Positions 22,852-35,213 of a stretch of DNA of 64,000 nt are shown here, piece by piece. The DNA lies in the NCBI GenBank assembly GCA_947683425.1, contig CANTUQ010000055.1, positions 23,616,001 through 23,680,000 on the forward strand. The letters are read 5' to 3'. Within the stretch, counting starts at the first letter, position 1, and each line of letters begins with the position of its first letter. Position numbers and translations under genes: made by a program. Under the pieces are notes generated by a model. The model ran no database searches, was not told the DNA's origin, and saw nothing but the letters and a program-made list of their open reading frames with translations. The stretch is from Excoecaria cochinchinensis (Eukaryota; Streptophyta; Magnoliopsida; Malpighiales; Euphorbiaceae).

Positions 22852-24075
22852 CAAAGAAGATGAACAATCCAATTAAAAATAGAAGAATAACATGAAAATA
22901 AAATAAGCCAATTATGATAAAACATGCTAAATGATGATACTAATAATATATATGAACTAAAAAATGATGACAATAATATGAACATGAACAATTAAATGAG
23001 AAATAAGAAAAAAAATAATAATATGAACAATTAAATAAAAAAAAAAGAAATAAGAAGTAAAAATATGAACAATTAAATAATAGATCTAAAAGAATTTACA
23101 TGATAATCAATTGAATAAAAGCAAACGAATAAAAAGAAGAATAAAATGATAGAACTAAAAGAATTTACATGTTAATTAATTAAATAAAAAATGAAATTAA
23201 AAATCAAACTAAGAAATTGAGCCAAGAATGTCTACCCTCAAAATTGATCTCGAAGAAATGAAGGTGGATGATCCAATTCCTTGACTTGATTTGAAAAAAT
23301 ATGATTAGAAGAAAAAATAAAATATTGAAAGATAACTTTTACTTAAGAACAAACAATTAGTTTATTTGTCTTAAAGTAAAAAGTTGTCAATTGAAAATAA
23401 GAAAAATTCTCAAGAACAAAAATTGTTATTTTTTGTCTCAAGAATTGCTGGAAATTCCTTTAGAAATTGAGAGAATTTGGTTGAGAGAAGAGAGAAGAAG
23501 AAAAAAAGTTTTCTAAAGAAAATCCCCTAATTCTCTCTCCAAAATCCTTTTTATTTCCCCCAAAATTCAGATTTTTTAATTAAAGAAATTAAATTAATTT
23601 AATTCCCATAAAAAAAACAACTGAATTTGGAGAGTTGGAAGATAGAAGGATTTTAGAATTAAATTTTGCAAAAAAAAATAAGTTAAAAAGCATTTAAAAT
23701 GAAGAATTTATGGCCAAAAAGGCCAAAATAGGCAAAACGAACGAACAGGGGCGACCGACGGCATACCCGTGTGTAGGCACGACCGACGGCCTTCCCGTGC
23801 GTAGGTGAGCGACGGGAAGCCCGTCCCTCGCGCGGAATTTTTTTTTTCTAAATTCCTATAAAATATAATAATTTAAAAACTCACTTTTTTCCTCACAAAA
23901 TAAATTTTAAAATACTTTAAAAATATTTTTGAAATACATTTTTATTTAATTTTAAAACAACAAATCGACAAGGAAATCGTCACTTCCAACTTCATTCTTT
24001 TTGCCTATAGATCGGCACACTTAATTTCATCATTGGGTAATCCTGATCTTTGCTACTCGGGACCCGGTGTCTACA
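21450..24075 (-). repeat. 5' LTR of E2
   Basis: Reads TGTGACGCATGCC...CCGGTGTCTACA on the plus strand. Contains the primer-site look-alike (21571-21582), a splice-donor-like box near 23229, a hairpin-word module at 23747-23845 (CCGACGG and CCCGT words) about 240 bp from the LTR start, and a long trinucleotide microsatellite. Confidence 0.9.
22762..22851. repeat. AAT microsatellite
   Basis: About 30 uninterrupted trinucleotide units, with shorter runs of the same type nearby. It lies within the E2 5' LTR. Confidence 0.95.
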
Positions 24076-24370
24076 GAACCATTGACTATAGCACCTATGC
24101 AAAAGACTATGTTTTAGATGCTTTGTTGATTTTATTTCAAGAACTTCTTATAATAATCTTGGTTATTTTAATATGATGACCAATTTTGCTTATTTGTATA
24201 ATGTTTCTGATGATTTCATTTCTCATGATCACGATGCATTCATTTTTTGACATTAATTCAATTAATACTACTGTATTTAATCTCGGAACTTTGGAAGACC
24301 CAAAGAAAATCTTGGTAGCATCTGGTATAACTCCTATAGAGAGGGAAATTCAAAAAGAAAATAAATAAAA
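24076..24370 (+). pseudogene. E1 protease-RT linker fragment
   Basis: From 24183, plus-strand translation gives VSDDFISHDH and later VFNLGTLEDPKKILVASGIT, matching the E2 segment upstream of RT (VSDDFIPHDH; LETLENPKKILIASDIT). The fragment is broken by a stop after DAFIF and ends at about 24366. It identifies E1 as the same family as E2 but in opposite orientation; E1 gag lies beyond the E2 insertion and the RT core has been deleted. Confidence 0.8.
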
Positions 24371-26048
24371 GAAAGAAAAACTAGTTGCAATTAGGTGGTT
24401 GGATGGAAACTCACTAAGAGCACTAGAACCTTTCTGATTACCCATCAAAGCGATCCCTGGATAAGATGGAACCTAGAAAATGATTTAGGTAGCCATTCTT
24501 TGTATAGCTCTCTAAATGACCATTTCCTACATTTATTTCGCAATCGCTTGCTAGCCCATAGAGCCTTTATGCTGGTATGCTAAATGCGTACTAATTTTGT
24601 TGTTACACATGTTGAAACTACCCTTTGCCAAAAATAATTTTTACCTCCCCTTAGAAAAATGGCCGCTCTAGTAAGAACGGATGTACATCATTGACAATTC
24701 TTTGGTTTATCAAAAAATTGCCTTGATAAGGATAAGTTTATGGTTCGGGAAGAGGGTTTTAGCCATGCGCAAAAGACTTGAGCTTGAAACAAAAAAGAGA
24801 AAAAAAAGAAAAAAAAAACGAAGCAAAAAATAATGATGATAAAATAAAAATAGAGCTCAAGATAGTAACCGCTTGACAAGTTTCAACAAATACCTTCTTT
24901 TAATTGTTATTCTGATCTTGATGAGCTAAAATGTTACCGAGCCCAAATTCAAGAATACTTTTGTATATGCAACTGAGCTGAGAACGGTTCACTAATCAGT
25001 TGAGTAAATATTGCGGCTATTTTTCTCTAGCGACCTGATCCTTCTTTGATAGCCATCTACCTAAGCCTAACATTGCAACCAAAGTAAGACCTCTTGATTT
25101 AGGGTTTAGTCTTATCCAATTAGCGGAGATGACCTTCTAATAAGGTTTGGTACGTAAGAAGAGGCATATGGTATTTCTTGAGCTTCAAACGGCGAGCCAC
25201 TAGTGCATTCATGCATTCGAGTTAAGTCTCGTCCCCAACGTTGCATCTAGAATCTGTGTTCAAAGGAAAAAATTAATGGCTGAAAGAAAATATTCAATCA
25301 TGAAAACCCGAGAGGGGTAATTGATAACAGGAGTTTGATGCTTTCAAGATCCATCCCGAGATTAGATGAGTTCTTGTATTTTTTCGAGTTAATGCTAAAT
25401 AATGATCATGTGTTATGAAATCAAATTGAAATATATGCATCTATGCAATGTTACTGATGTGACCAGAGCAGTTCATCTTGCATATTCAAAGTTGTCTGGG
25501 TCCGGCGTAGAATCAGCGCATTGGTACTATCTTTCCTCCGGTGCTCTATCCACTCGTGCACTTCAGTCAACTTATCCTAAAAAAAAAATGGCCGTTAGAG
25601 ATAAAAACTGTGACTATAAAAAAATGAAATGAATAAAAGTCACTGGATTGTATTGGGTCTATTCCAGGCAAAAAATAAGGCACAGGGTTATGTGAAAATC
25701 CGAAAGAACGCATTTCCCGCTAAGAAAAGCTAGTGTGAAAATTCACAAGGGACGCACTACCTTAAAAGAATGACTACAGGTACCAGACGAGAACCTCGTA
25801 ATCCCCAAAGGCATGAAATTCAAAAGCAATTCTAAAGGGCACCAATCCTACTGCAATTTGTGACCAAACCGGCTGTCGTATCCAAATCCACTCAGATGAA
25901 TTCTTATCCTGCGTTCCCGCATGACTCATGCATTTCTTGCATGCTCACCTTTTTTTTCCTGCATATTCGGTTTTTCGATTTTGCAGTAAGAAAGATTCAA
26001 TGCAGACATCGACAAAAGGCGAGTGATGACATCAATCCAAACAGTTTA
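24371..26048 (+). other. E1 internal remnant and 3' UTR
   Basis: No RT or integrase motif survives. Segments near 25310-25420 (TTGATAACAGGAGTTTGATG and following) match Em1 at 32850-32960, so both are 3' UTR of one family. An A/G-rich tract occurs near 24790. Confidence 0.65.
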
Positions 26049-26462
26049 ACCCAAGACCTCTCAGGGGGCAAATCAACCAAAGACCTCTCAGGGGGGAGTC
26101 AACCCAAGACCTCTCGGGGGGCAAAATCAGCCCAAGACCTCTCAGGGGGCAAATCAACCCAAGACCTCTCAGGGGCCAAGTCAACCAAAGACCTCTCAGT
26201 GGGCAGTCAACCCAAGACCTCTCAGGGGGCAAATCAACCCAAGACCTCTCAGGGGGCAAGTCAACCAAAGACCTCTTAGGGGGCAAGTCAACCAAAGACC
26301 TCTCAGTGGGCAGTCAACCCAAGACCGCTTAGGGGGAAAATAACCCCAAGACCTCTCAGGGGGCACTCAACCAAAGACCTCTCAGGGGGCAATCAACCAA
26401 AGACCTATTAGGGGGCAAATTAACCAAAGACCTCCCAGGGGACAATCAACCAAAGGGCTCAT
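26049..26462 (+). repeat. Minisatellite 1 in E1 3' UTR
   Basis: About fifteen units of 25-28 bp built on CCAAGACCTCTCAGGGGGCA. Resembles a CRISPR array superficially, but the repeats are continuous with no unique spacers. Unrelated in sequence to the E3 and Em1 arrays. Confidence 0.9.
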
Positions 26463-26474
26463 AGGCAGCACCAC

Positions 26475-26695
26475 TTCAGAAAGGGTTAGCACGATAACGA
26501 CACTACCACTCCACTGAGGGTTAGCACGATCACGGCACTACCGCTTCACATCTCAGAAGGGTTAGCACGATGGCGGCACTACCATTCTACGGAAGGTTAC
26601 CACGACCACGACACTGCCACTTCAGAAAGGTTTGCACGATGACAGCACTACCGCTTCACGGAGGGTTTGCATGATCACAGCACTACCGCATCAAC
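26475..26695 (+). repeat. Minisatellite 2 in E1 3' UTR
   Basis: Six diverged units of about 35-42 bp with the core GGGTTAGCACGATCACGGCA. It adjoins minisatellite 1, so two unrelated arrays lie side by side before the polypurine tract. Confidence 0.8.
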
Positions 26696-26838
26696 AAAAC
26701 ATAACACGCTGACAACATGGCGACAACCACCGCAACAACAGCATCACCCAGTTCAAGAAGACAGCTGCCTCAAGTACGTGTCTCTTCTTTCTTTCTTTGA
26801 GTTTTGGCTCACTTAGGCACCTAGGCACTACGTTTCCC

Positions 26839-26853
26839 AAAATTAGGGGCAGC
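26839..26853 (+). promoter_or_regulatory. Polypurine tract of E1
   Basis: AAAATTAGGGGCAGC directly before the LTR; matches the E3 and Em1 tracts. Confidence 0.8.
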
Positions 26854-27009
26854 TATAGACACCGAGTCCTAAGGCAACCCAGACTGAAGTTACCCAATGA
26901 TGAAAATGATGCCTGTTCGTGGGCAAGAAGTAAATAGAAGTGATGGCTTCCTCGAAAAAAAATATTTTTCGCTTTTAAAAAAAAATGTTTTTGGGCTTGG
27001 GCAGTGAGA

Positions 27010-27033
27010 CCCATCTCACAAACTTGAGATGGG
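27010..27033. repeat. Perfect hairpin CCCATCTCA/TGAGATGGG
   Basis: 9-bp arms with a 6-nt loop, about 155 bp from the LTR start, the position where sister LTRs carry GC-rich hairpin words. Confidence 0.85.
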
Positions 27034-27795
27034 CGTGAGTGGATGAGTTCACATGCCTCTATGCCCCGCACGTTCCCGCTTTCTTCCATTTTTCATGGAG
27101 AGTTGGTGTTTAAAGTATGGGTTTATGTCGGATTTAGTGGGAAACCATCTAATCTGGTCTGAGATATTAAAAAGAAAGAGTGAAAAACTAGAGGAGGATT
27201 GAATGAGGAGAACGAAAAACACAGAGAAAAGAGAGAAAAAGAAGAATACAGAGAAAAAGGTTTTAGAGCAAAAACAAGGATTTCGGTTTTTTTCCAAGTA
27301 TACAAAGTTTGTTCTTGAATCCAAGAAGCCAGCACTTCTTCGTTTTGCACATTGAACATCAATATCTGAGGGTAAATACTGGGTTCACTTCTTCTTTCTT
27401 TCTTCTTTTACTTTTCTTTCTCTTTCTCGTTTGGTTTTCCCAGTAGATTATGTACTTCGTATATATTATGTATATATTTCTTGTTTGATTCTATCAACTT
27501 GTTTACCGTATGGTTATTGTTGTTATGACTAAATTAACGTGTTTGTTGCTTTATTTTATTTATTCTAATGGCCTGATATTATATTTTAGTCTGTTGGTTT
27601 AGTCCTCTGTTCACCCATGTTCTTCGGTTTCTTTAAATTGTCATTTTTGGCTTTTTGATTATAGTTGCCCGATCGGATCTTACTCTTGATCTTGCTTGTA
27701 TTGTGTTTTCCCAATCGAATTTCATTCTCCCCGATCTGATTGAGTCGTTGAATCCCTTCTCCCGATCGGACATGTCAGAAAACCTCCGCTTCCCG

Positions 27796-27902
27796 TTCAG
27801 ATTGCACGAGTCATGAGTGCATTTCATGACTTGTGAAATGCATTCATGAGTCGTGAATGCCTTTCATGACTCGTGAATGGAATTCACGAGTCGTGCATGC
27901 TG
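27796..27902. repeat. CATGACTCGTGAATG inverted-word cluster
   Basis: Several direct and inverted copies of CATGACTCGTGAATG and CACGAGTCGTGCATG in about 100 bp of the E1 LTR. Confidence 0.75.
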
Positions 27903-28259
27903 GCCTGCTTCCTCTTTCTTCTTTGGTTTTCCTCTCTTCCTGTTTTACCCGATCATCAGTTCTTCGATCGTCTATTTTCCTTGTACATTCCTATCTTATT
28001 TTGCACCTTTAATTTTGGGTTTTTGCTTGGTTTTTATCTTGTAATAATCGTTAACTCCTCTTGTTGTGTTTTTGGATGGATTTAATTCACTGGTTTGCCA
28101 TGTTTTTTTTTTCTAGTTTGTGCTCTCTATTTATCGTTTTTAGTTTATGATAATTGATGATATTTTGATTTAATTTGTTTTATCATAAGCAATGCATGCT
28201 GTATATTTTGGATTTGTTATTTTTCAGTGTTTTAAAATTAAAATTGGTGTGTTTCTCGT

Positions 28260-28450
28260 GAAGGAGCATGTTTTTGCTCGAAAGAGCAAAAGCTTATGAA
28301 ACACAGCTGTATTTCTACTTTAGTTGAAAAACACAGCTGAGTTCCTTTGGAAAACACAGCTGTGTTTTGTACGATGTCTCACTCCTTCGTTTTCTTTCAA
28401 TTTCGGCATTGCCCGTTGTTTTGCTGAAGAAACACAACTATATTTTCTTC
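28260..28450. repeat. AAACACAGCTGTGTTT word cluster (Tat-like LTR)
   Basis: Four CACAGCTG/CACAACTA-type words, one forming the full palindrome AAACACAGCTGTGTTT near 28354. The same word recurs in chromovirus-type LTR X at 41988-42112. Confidence 0.75.
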
Positions 28451-29639
28451 TCTGTTTCATTTTTTGTTTCATGCACTGTATTATTTGCTTCATTTATTTT
28501 ATAACTCCTTCTAATGCATTTATTTTATAGTTAATTATTTCCATTTAATTAATTGTTTATACTTAATCGTTTTAATAATTATTGTTTTATTGATTTTTTT
28601 TAATTATTTTATTCAATTAATTTATTTGTTCTAATTTTCTTGTGCATATTACATTAATTATTTAATTTACTTTACTAACATTTTATTTCATTTTTATCTT
28701 TTATTGTCTCAAAATTGTTTGTCTTCGCGAGTCATATTCACGCACGGGTTGGAGAGCCGGGGAGTTAAAGACCATCAAACTTAGGGTTTGCATCTTAATT
28801 GATGTGTTTATTTTATTTATATTATTTTTTATGTATTGTATGTAAAATGTATTTTTTTATTATCCGTATTACAGAAAATCACATTTTTCAGATAAATAAT
28901 AATTTGGGATTTTTCCTAATAAATTGGACCAATGTCCTATTTTAACCAATAAAATCTCACTTCCAAATAGAGAACTAATTTTCATAAAATGGGATCACTC
29001 ATCCCCGTTTTCTCAAACGATGCCCTAAAATAGTTCTCCAATTTTTCTAATAAATAAAAAGGAACCAATGTTCCTAAAATTCATGACCCGATTTATGTAT
29101 GTTGCATTTTAATTTCTTTTATGCAATTATTTATTTGTTTGTTTATATTTTCTTATTTTGGGGGATTGTTCTGTCCCCTTTCCTTTTATTTATTATTTAT
29201 TTTGGGGGATTATTCTGTTCCAATTTCTATTTTTTAATTTATTTATTTGCTGCTTCATTTATCGCTTTCCTATGTGAATGAATGCACTTTAAATTTATTG
29301 CACTATCGCGTGAGATGAGAGATGGAATTTTAATTTCTTAAAAACTCATTTATAAACTTTACTTAAGTCATTAATAAGAGTGAAGTTCTGAACACCATCT
29401 CTGGTTTAGACCAATAGAGGTTAGAGACCTTTCCCAATTTCTTTTAAATTGGGTGGCGACTCCAAAATACCTCAAGGTGCCTAAAGGCGTCGTGAGACTA
29501 GATCATCCTTTCAATGTTCTATTAGGCATCCAAAATGACTCATGATTCCCAAGATCATAAAAGACGCGGACCAATCCCTCGAGCCCTAAAAGTGGTTCTC
29601 AAATGAGGGCCTTTGCTAGGTTCCGGCGCGCGCGTCACA

Positions 29640-29842
29640 CCCACATTAAGTGAATGTAGGGTTATGCTTCAGAAATGCACCAGGGCTAAAATAGGGACCA
29701 ATTAGCATAGATCTAAGACTCTATTATGATATGCAATGCAGTTTAAAAATAAATAAAATTTTAATTTAAAAACTCAATTATATATTTTAACCAATGTACT
29801 TTCGAAGCAAGGTCTCAAAGCTATCCCCAGCAGAGGTGCCAC
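29640..29842 (-). other. E0 leader remnant with primer site
   Basis: Matches the first 200 bases of the E2 leader. A primer site at 29823-29841 reads TGGCACCTCTGCTGGGGA on the minus strand, a mutated form of the E2 site. The rest of E0 lies beyond the E1 insertion and is not in the window. Confidence 0.8.
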
Positions 29843-32327
29843 TGTGACACATGCCGACCCCGGTGACCTTGGAGAACTCACTTTTAGGGTCCGAGAAAGG
29901 TTCATAAACCTTGTAAAAATTACGAGTGCGTCTATTTTGGGCAACAAGAGGTGGTTTGGAGTCGTCAGCCAACAGAACATTAGGAAAGTTCATCTAGCCT
30001 CATTGAGCCTAAGACAATGTGTATACGTCTATTTTTGGCAATAAGAGATATTTTGGAATTTTCATCCCAATAAAACATTAATAAGGTTCATCTAAACTCA
30101 TGAAGCCTAGGACCAGAGAGAGTTTGGGGGCATCACTTTTATTGGTACCTTGGTTAAAATTATAAATGAATTTTTAAGTTAAATTTCATCTTTTCCTCAT
30201 ACAATTATACAATTTAATAAGGAGCAAATCAAGCACATAACAGAAGCAATAAAGGTTACAATTTAAACAACGTAAAAAGAGCATATGAATTTACAGCAAA
30301 ATAGGGGCAGAATAAAACCCCAGCCAAAAGAAATAAAAAAATCATGCATAAAATGGGGCATTTATATAAGGAGAAAAACATTGGTTCCCTAATGCATATT
30401 TACAAAAGTGATGATTTTTAAGGTGATATTTTATTGGAGAAAATCTAGGGCATTTGTCCTATTTTATCAAGGAAAATGTTATTTTATTCATAAAAACTTG
30501 TTTGGTGCTTTTTTGTATTAACAAACACAAAAGTAACATTTATGATAATTGACCAAATAAATAAAATGAGAGAACAATAAAAGTTAAATAATACAAAGAA
30601 GGATTGAGGAGAATGAACCAAAATAATGTCGTCGCATTCGAGCCCCCGTTCTATAATTCATAATCAAAATAAAACTCATAAAACTCAAAACAAAATAACA
30701 TGTTAGAAACATCAAAATAAAGAATTAAGAACAGAATAAATGACAAAAAATGAAAAAAATGTCAAAGAAATAATTAAATTAAATGAAGCAAAAAATAATA
30801 TAAGAAAAGAAAATAGAAACAATCAAAGATAAAAAAAAAAATGGATTAGGGACGGCCGAAAAACTGAGGGACGGCCGTTCGGGAGGTGACCGAAGGGAGG
30901 AAGAAGTGTTTTGCAATGACACATCGGTCACTTGAACGATGACCGTCGGTCAGACCTTCATCCCGTCGGTCATCTCCATATCTCAAGAATAACGAGAAAA
31001 CCACATTAAAGCCCAAATTCTTACATTTTATGGATCTTAAACCATTATTTCATGTGATCGTATTTGAATAAAAAAATTAATAAAGCAATTATAGCATAAA
31101 AATAGTAAAATTACCAAACAAATGAATTAACTTACATTTTGCATCAAATCATATATCTTATGTCAATATATTGAAATTAATGCGAGAACGATCACTTTTG
31201 GACCCAGAATATTTATCCTTAGAAAATTGATCTCTTAGAAGGCAATGACAATGCAAATCTTTATCTTTAATTCCACAAGGTTTCATTAAAAATTAAAACA
31301 AATCGAAAATCACTTTCTCCCTAAAAGAATTTTCTTTTAAAATAATGCAAATCTTAGGAGAGTAAATAAAGAAAAGAGAATTAATTTCTATTTCTCAAAC
31401 TGGCTCTTAATTCTTTTAAAATGAATTTAAAAACTGAAACAAGTATTAAGAGAAAAACTTTATTGCTTATCAAAATGCTCCCCCTTAAAATTCCTTTTAT
31501 ACCGTTATTTATAGACCACATTTTGATTTAAGGATAAATATGAAACATTTTAATTTATCCGTAAAGATAAAATTAATATTTGGTTTATCCTTAAAGATAA
31601 ATGATCTCAAATTATCTTTGGGGATAAAAACAAATAATTTTAATTTATCCCTAAAAATAAATGTCAAATATTTTATTTATCCTTAGAATTTCATATTATT
31701 TTTAGGGATAAAGTTAAATATCTTGAATTTATCCTTAAAGTTATGTATTTTAAATCGCTTCAAATTTATCCCTAAAAAATAAAAGATTTATTTTTCTGAT
31801 ATAAAATTTGGATTTTCCATTGAGAGAAAATCGAAAATCACTATCAGGTAGCGACTGACGGGAGTCCCTCAGAGATGGGACGGGCATCGATCAGTAAGAA
31901 AATTAAAATCTCGAAAATGCTCCTTTTCTTTATATCCCGTCCTTCTAGAGGTTGGGGCACCCTCTCATGAGGGGCAACCATCCCTCATGAGAGGGACAGG
32001 CACCCATGATGACCGAACGATGGGCGGTCCCTCATCCAAGGGATAGGCATCATTCACCACGTGCATGTGCTTCGCATGGCCCGTCCGTCACAACAAGTGG
32101 GCATGCCTCAACTTAGACCGACGAGGCGTCAGTTAAAGAAAAAATCAAATTTTCGTTTGGAAAGCTCTCTTTTTTAAATCAAAAGGATTTTTGGTCATAA
32201 ATATGCTTCAAAACTTGTGATATTCATAGGTGGAAACCGATAGCCTCAGCCTTCTACTTGTGAAACAAGTATCGATATCCTCATTGGGTAACTCTGATCT
32301 GGGCTAGCTCGGAACCCGGTGTCTACG
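29843..32327 (-). mobile_element. 5' LTR of Tat-like element E0
   Basis: Starts TGTGACACATGCC and ends CCCGGTGTCTACG (terminal A changed to G). Contains the primer-site look-alike in mutated form (29957-29968), hairpin-word clusters at 30848-30975 and 31848-32120, a splice-donor-like box near 31209 and TATA-like sequence near 31500. Its right end adjoins the integrase remnant of Em1. Confidence 0.88.
31960..31995. repeat. Perfect 14-bp-stem hairpin in the E0 LTR
   Basis: CCCTCTCATGAGGG (31960-31973) and its exact inverted copy (31982-31995) are separated by 8 nt. Each arm also contains the palindrome CTCATGAG. This is the longest perfect stem I noticed. Confidence 0.9.
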
Positions 32328-32690
32328 GGTAGCCTTAGAAGCCAAATTACTAAAAGTAGAATGGGCACAACAAAGGCTATTGTAGTTGAATTTGTTAGAT
32401 GAAAATTGAATGCGGGCTTATTACCGCAATCAAATTTATGAGAAGGGACTAGCTCATTCATTTGGAAACAAGGTTAGAAGGCATCCTTTGAAGGAATGAG
32501 ACTTAGTCTTCAAACAAATGAGACCAAGTGCACCAGATATTCAAGGCAAATTCAACACAACTTGATAAGGTCCTTTCATGCTAAAGAAGGTGTTGTCAAA
32601 AGGGACCACAATCTTAATTGATAGCGATAGCAATGAGTTCAAAGAGCCAGTCGACGTTGATAGATTGAAAAGGTTCCATGGTTAAGACTA
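32328..32690 (+). pseudogene. Em1 integrase C-terminal remnant
   Basis: Plus-strand translation, with stops and frame breaks, gives pieces typical of the Tat-like integrase end: KVRRHPLKE, DIQGKFNTT, GPFMLKKVLSKGTTILID and finally PVDVDRLKRF (compare the family motif NADRLKRY). The catalytic core is missing, cut off by the E0 insertion. This marks Em1 as a plus-strand element with its 3' end to the right. Confidence 0.75.
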
Positions 32691-34229
32691 AAAATCAAAG
32701 AAGAGAATAAAGCCCTGCGGGTCGAAAACCGATAAAAAATGATGGCCTTGCTAAAATTGGGCGCCCCATCAGGGCGAAAATCAAAAAATGACATCTTGGG
32801 CAAAAATTAGGGGCTAAGTGAAAATGTTCAATCATGAAAACCTAAGAGGGTTGATTGATAACAGGAGTTTGATGCTTTCAGGATCCATCCCGAGATTAGG
32901 TGAGTTGTTGTATTTTTTGAGCTTAGTGCTTAATAGTTATCATGTGTAATGAAATCAAACTAAAATGTACAAATTTATGCAGTGATGTGTTGACATAACT
33001 AGAGCATTTTGCATATTCAAGGTTATATATTTCAAGTATAAAAAGTAGCATATTGTTTCTTGGTTACTGCTCATGTCATCCCTTATACTCAATTAAAGTA
33101 GTGAAGTCGCAATCCTCAATCTTTAGGATGTTGGCTTTCATAGATAATTGTGCTCAGAGCCGATGATAACTAGAAATGAAGGCAATAGATAGAACACTGC
33201 CCTCAAGAGACAGGCGGCATCTCATAATACTCTACCATTCTCCAACCTGTTGGGCACAATGAGCTATGATGCAAATGGTGGCTCTGTGTAATCTGCATAG
33301 TAGTATACATCTAGAAGGTCTGTCCTAAGTCATGAAAGAAGGAGTCAACCATAGACACATGAAACTGATGTCGCCCTCTGCCAATGCGGTTAACCACACA
33401 ACATCTTCATAGTCACTGTCTAGGAAAGAAATGTCTCAGTGATTATGTGCTGATCAAGCTTTGATACCAGTTTCAGCTTCTCTTGTAATCGTACCATAAA
33501 ATAATAATAAAAAAAGCCATTAGAGATGAAAACCATAGCTGGCTCTCTAAGCAAAAGTTAGGCCAAGGAACAGAGTGAAAACCTGAAAGCAGGCAGTCTG
33601 TCCCATAGAAAAAATGAAATGAATAAAAAATCCACTAGAGTGGGTTGGGTCCATTCTAAGCAAAAGTTAGGCTCAGGGTTATGTGAAAATCCCTAACGGG
33701 ATGCATTTCCCGCTAAGAAAAACTAGTGTGAAAATCCACAAGGGACGCAGTACCTCTAATAAATGACTGCTGATACTCGGAGCGATAAGGATTTGTTAGT
33801 GAAGAAAATGACAAGATAACCTGCCTTTAGATGAGTAATACGTAATTCAAGTTGAAGGAAGCTGTGGTACTGCACCTAAGCCGCACTTACAATTTGATCC
33901 CCTAAGCCATCTAGGACGTGGTATTTGCATCTTTGCATGTAGTACACATTTTAGTACATATTTCGTATGCACACACATTGCATGAATTATGCACTCATGT
34001 TCCTTTTGTATGATAAATCTTTGCACACACTTCACTTGACACTCCATGTACATAATCATTTGCATACGTTTCATGTATATAACTTCGTGCATATACTTCA
34101 GACATATAATTCCTTGCGCACACAGAACTTCTTGTATGCATCATTGTGTACATAACTTTACAGGAAATGTTCGAATAAACCCCATGCACAAAAGTGATCC
34201 AAGAGATGACTTCAGCTCAACATCACTAA
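32691..34229 (+). other. Em1 3' UTR
   Basis: Noncoding sequence collinear in parts with the E1 3' UTR (for example 32850-32960, and 33650-33770 against 25690-25790). Around 33930-34180 there is a CA/TG-rich stretch of loosely repeated GCATACATTT-like words. No gene seen. Confidence 0.65.
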
Positions 34230-34850
34230 TCCAGCGTCATTCAGGGGGCATAAACTCATTCGCAATCCTTCAGGGGGCATCCATCCGTCCTTCAGGGGGC
34301 ATCCATTCGCAGTCCTTTAGAGGGCATCCATCTGCAGTCCTTCAAGGGGAATCCATCCAGCATCCTTTAGGGGGCATCAATCCAGCGTCCTTCAGGGGGC
34401 ATCCAACCAGCGCCCTTCAGGGGGCATTCATCCAGTGTCCTTCAGCATCCATCCATTTTCCTTCAAGGGACATCCATCCTGCGTCCTTCAGGGGGCATCT
34501 ATCCTTCAAGGGGAATCCATTCGCAGTCCTTTAGGGGGCATTCATTTGGAGTCCTTCAGGGGGCATCGATTTGCAATCCTTCAGGGGGATCCATCCTTCA
34601 GAGGGCACCGATCTAGCATCTTTTAAGGGGCATCCATCCAGCATCCTTCGGTCGGCATGCGTCTAATGTCCTTCAAGGGGGCATCGATCTGTAGTCCTTC
34701 AGGGGGCATCCATCTTCAGACCTTCACGGTGCATCCATCCACAGTCCTTCAGGTGGCACCGAGCGAGCGTCCTTTAGGGGGCATCCATCTGCAGTCCTTT
34801 AGGGATCATCAACCGAACATCCTTCAGGGGGCATTAATCCAACATCAGCT
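34230..34850 (+). repeat. Minisatellite in Em1 3' UTR
   Basis: About two dozen units of roughly 24-26 bp built on TCCTTCAGGGGGCATCCATC. Unrelated to the E3 and E1 units apart from a shared TCAGGGGGCA core with E1. Confidence 0.9.
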
Positions 34851-34940
34851 CACCAATGGTAAGTTTGCTGCCTCAGGTACATGTCTCCTTCTTCTACTCT
34901 GAATTTTGGCACACCTAGGCCCCAGTGTACTAGCCTGTCC

Positions 34941-34955
34941 AAAATTGGGGGCAAC
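34941..34955 (+). promoter_or_regulatory. Polypurine tract of Em1
   Basis: AAAATTGGGGGCAAC directly before the LTR start TGTAGACACCGG. Confidence 0.82.
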
Positions 34956-35213
34956 TGTAGACACCGGATCTTGAGGTATCATAGATCAGAGTTACCTGAT
35001 GAGGATAATATTACTTGTTTAACAGGTGGAGAATTGAAAGTGCCCATTTTCATCCTTAGGTTTCACAATTTTCGAGGATTTTTCTCATACCCAGTCTTTT
35101 ACACTTTTTCGGAGATAAAATGATGGTTAAAATTGTAAAATATAGCTTTTAGGGTGACAAACGCCCATCTCTCAAGTAGAGACGCCCGTCTGTCGAGCCC
35201 GTGACTCATTACA

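Larger units (their letters stand above)
16059..24075 (-). mobile_element. Tat/Ogre-like Ty3/gypsy element E2, 5' two-thirds
   Basis: On the minus strand, in order: 5' LTR (24075-21450), tRNA-Arg-type primer site, a leader of about 0.85 kb, gag, protease with a G-patch-like stretch, RT and partial RNase H, cut at 16059 by the E3 LTR. Integrase, 3' UTR and 3' LTR are absent from the window. Domain order, primer site and long LTR fit the Tat/Ogre branch of Ty3/gypsy. The right end adjoins E1 internal sequence, with GAACC at 24076-24080 the expected right copy of the target duplication; its partner is not in the window. Confidence 0.85.
26854..29639 (+). mobile_element. 3' LTR of Tat-like element E1
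   Basis: Starts TATAGACACCGAG (degenerate TGTAGACACC) and ends CGCGCGCGTCACA. Carries a perfect 9-bp-stem hairpin (27010-27033), a CATGACTCGTGAATG word cluster (27796-27902), a CACAGCTGTG cluster (28260-28450), a TCTGAGGGTAAATA box near 27365 and the primer-site look-alike (29453-29464). Its right end adjoins the leader of minus-strand element E0, into which E1 appears to have inserted. Confidence 0.88.

Noticed and set aside
26049..26462. CRISPR-like regular repeats (also 34230-34850)
   Set aside because: Units are contiguous minisatellite repeats without unique spacers, in a plant retrotransposon 3' UTR.
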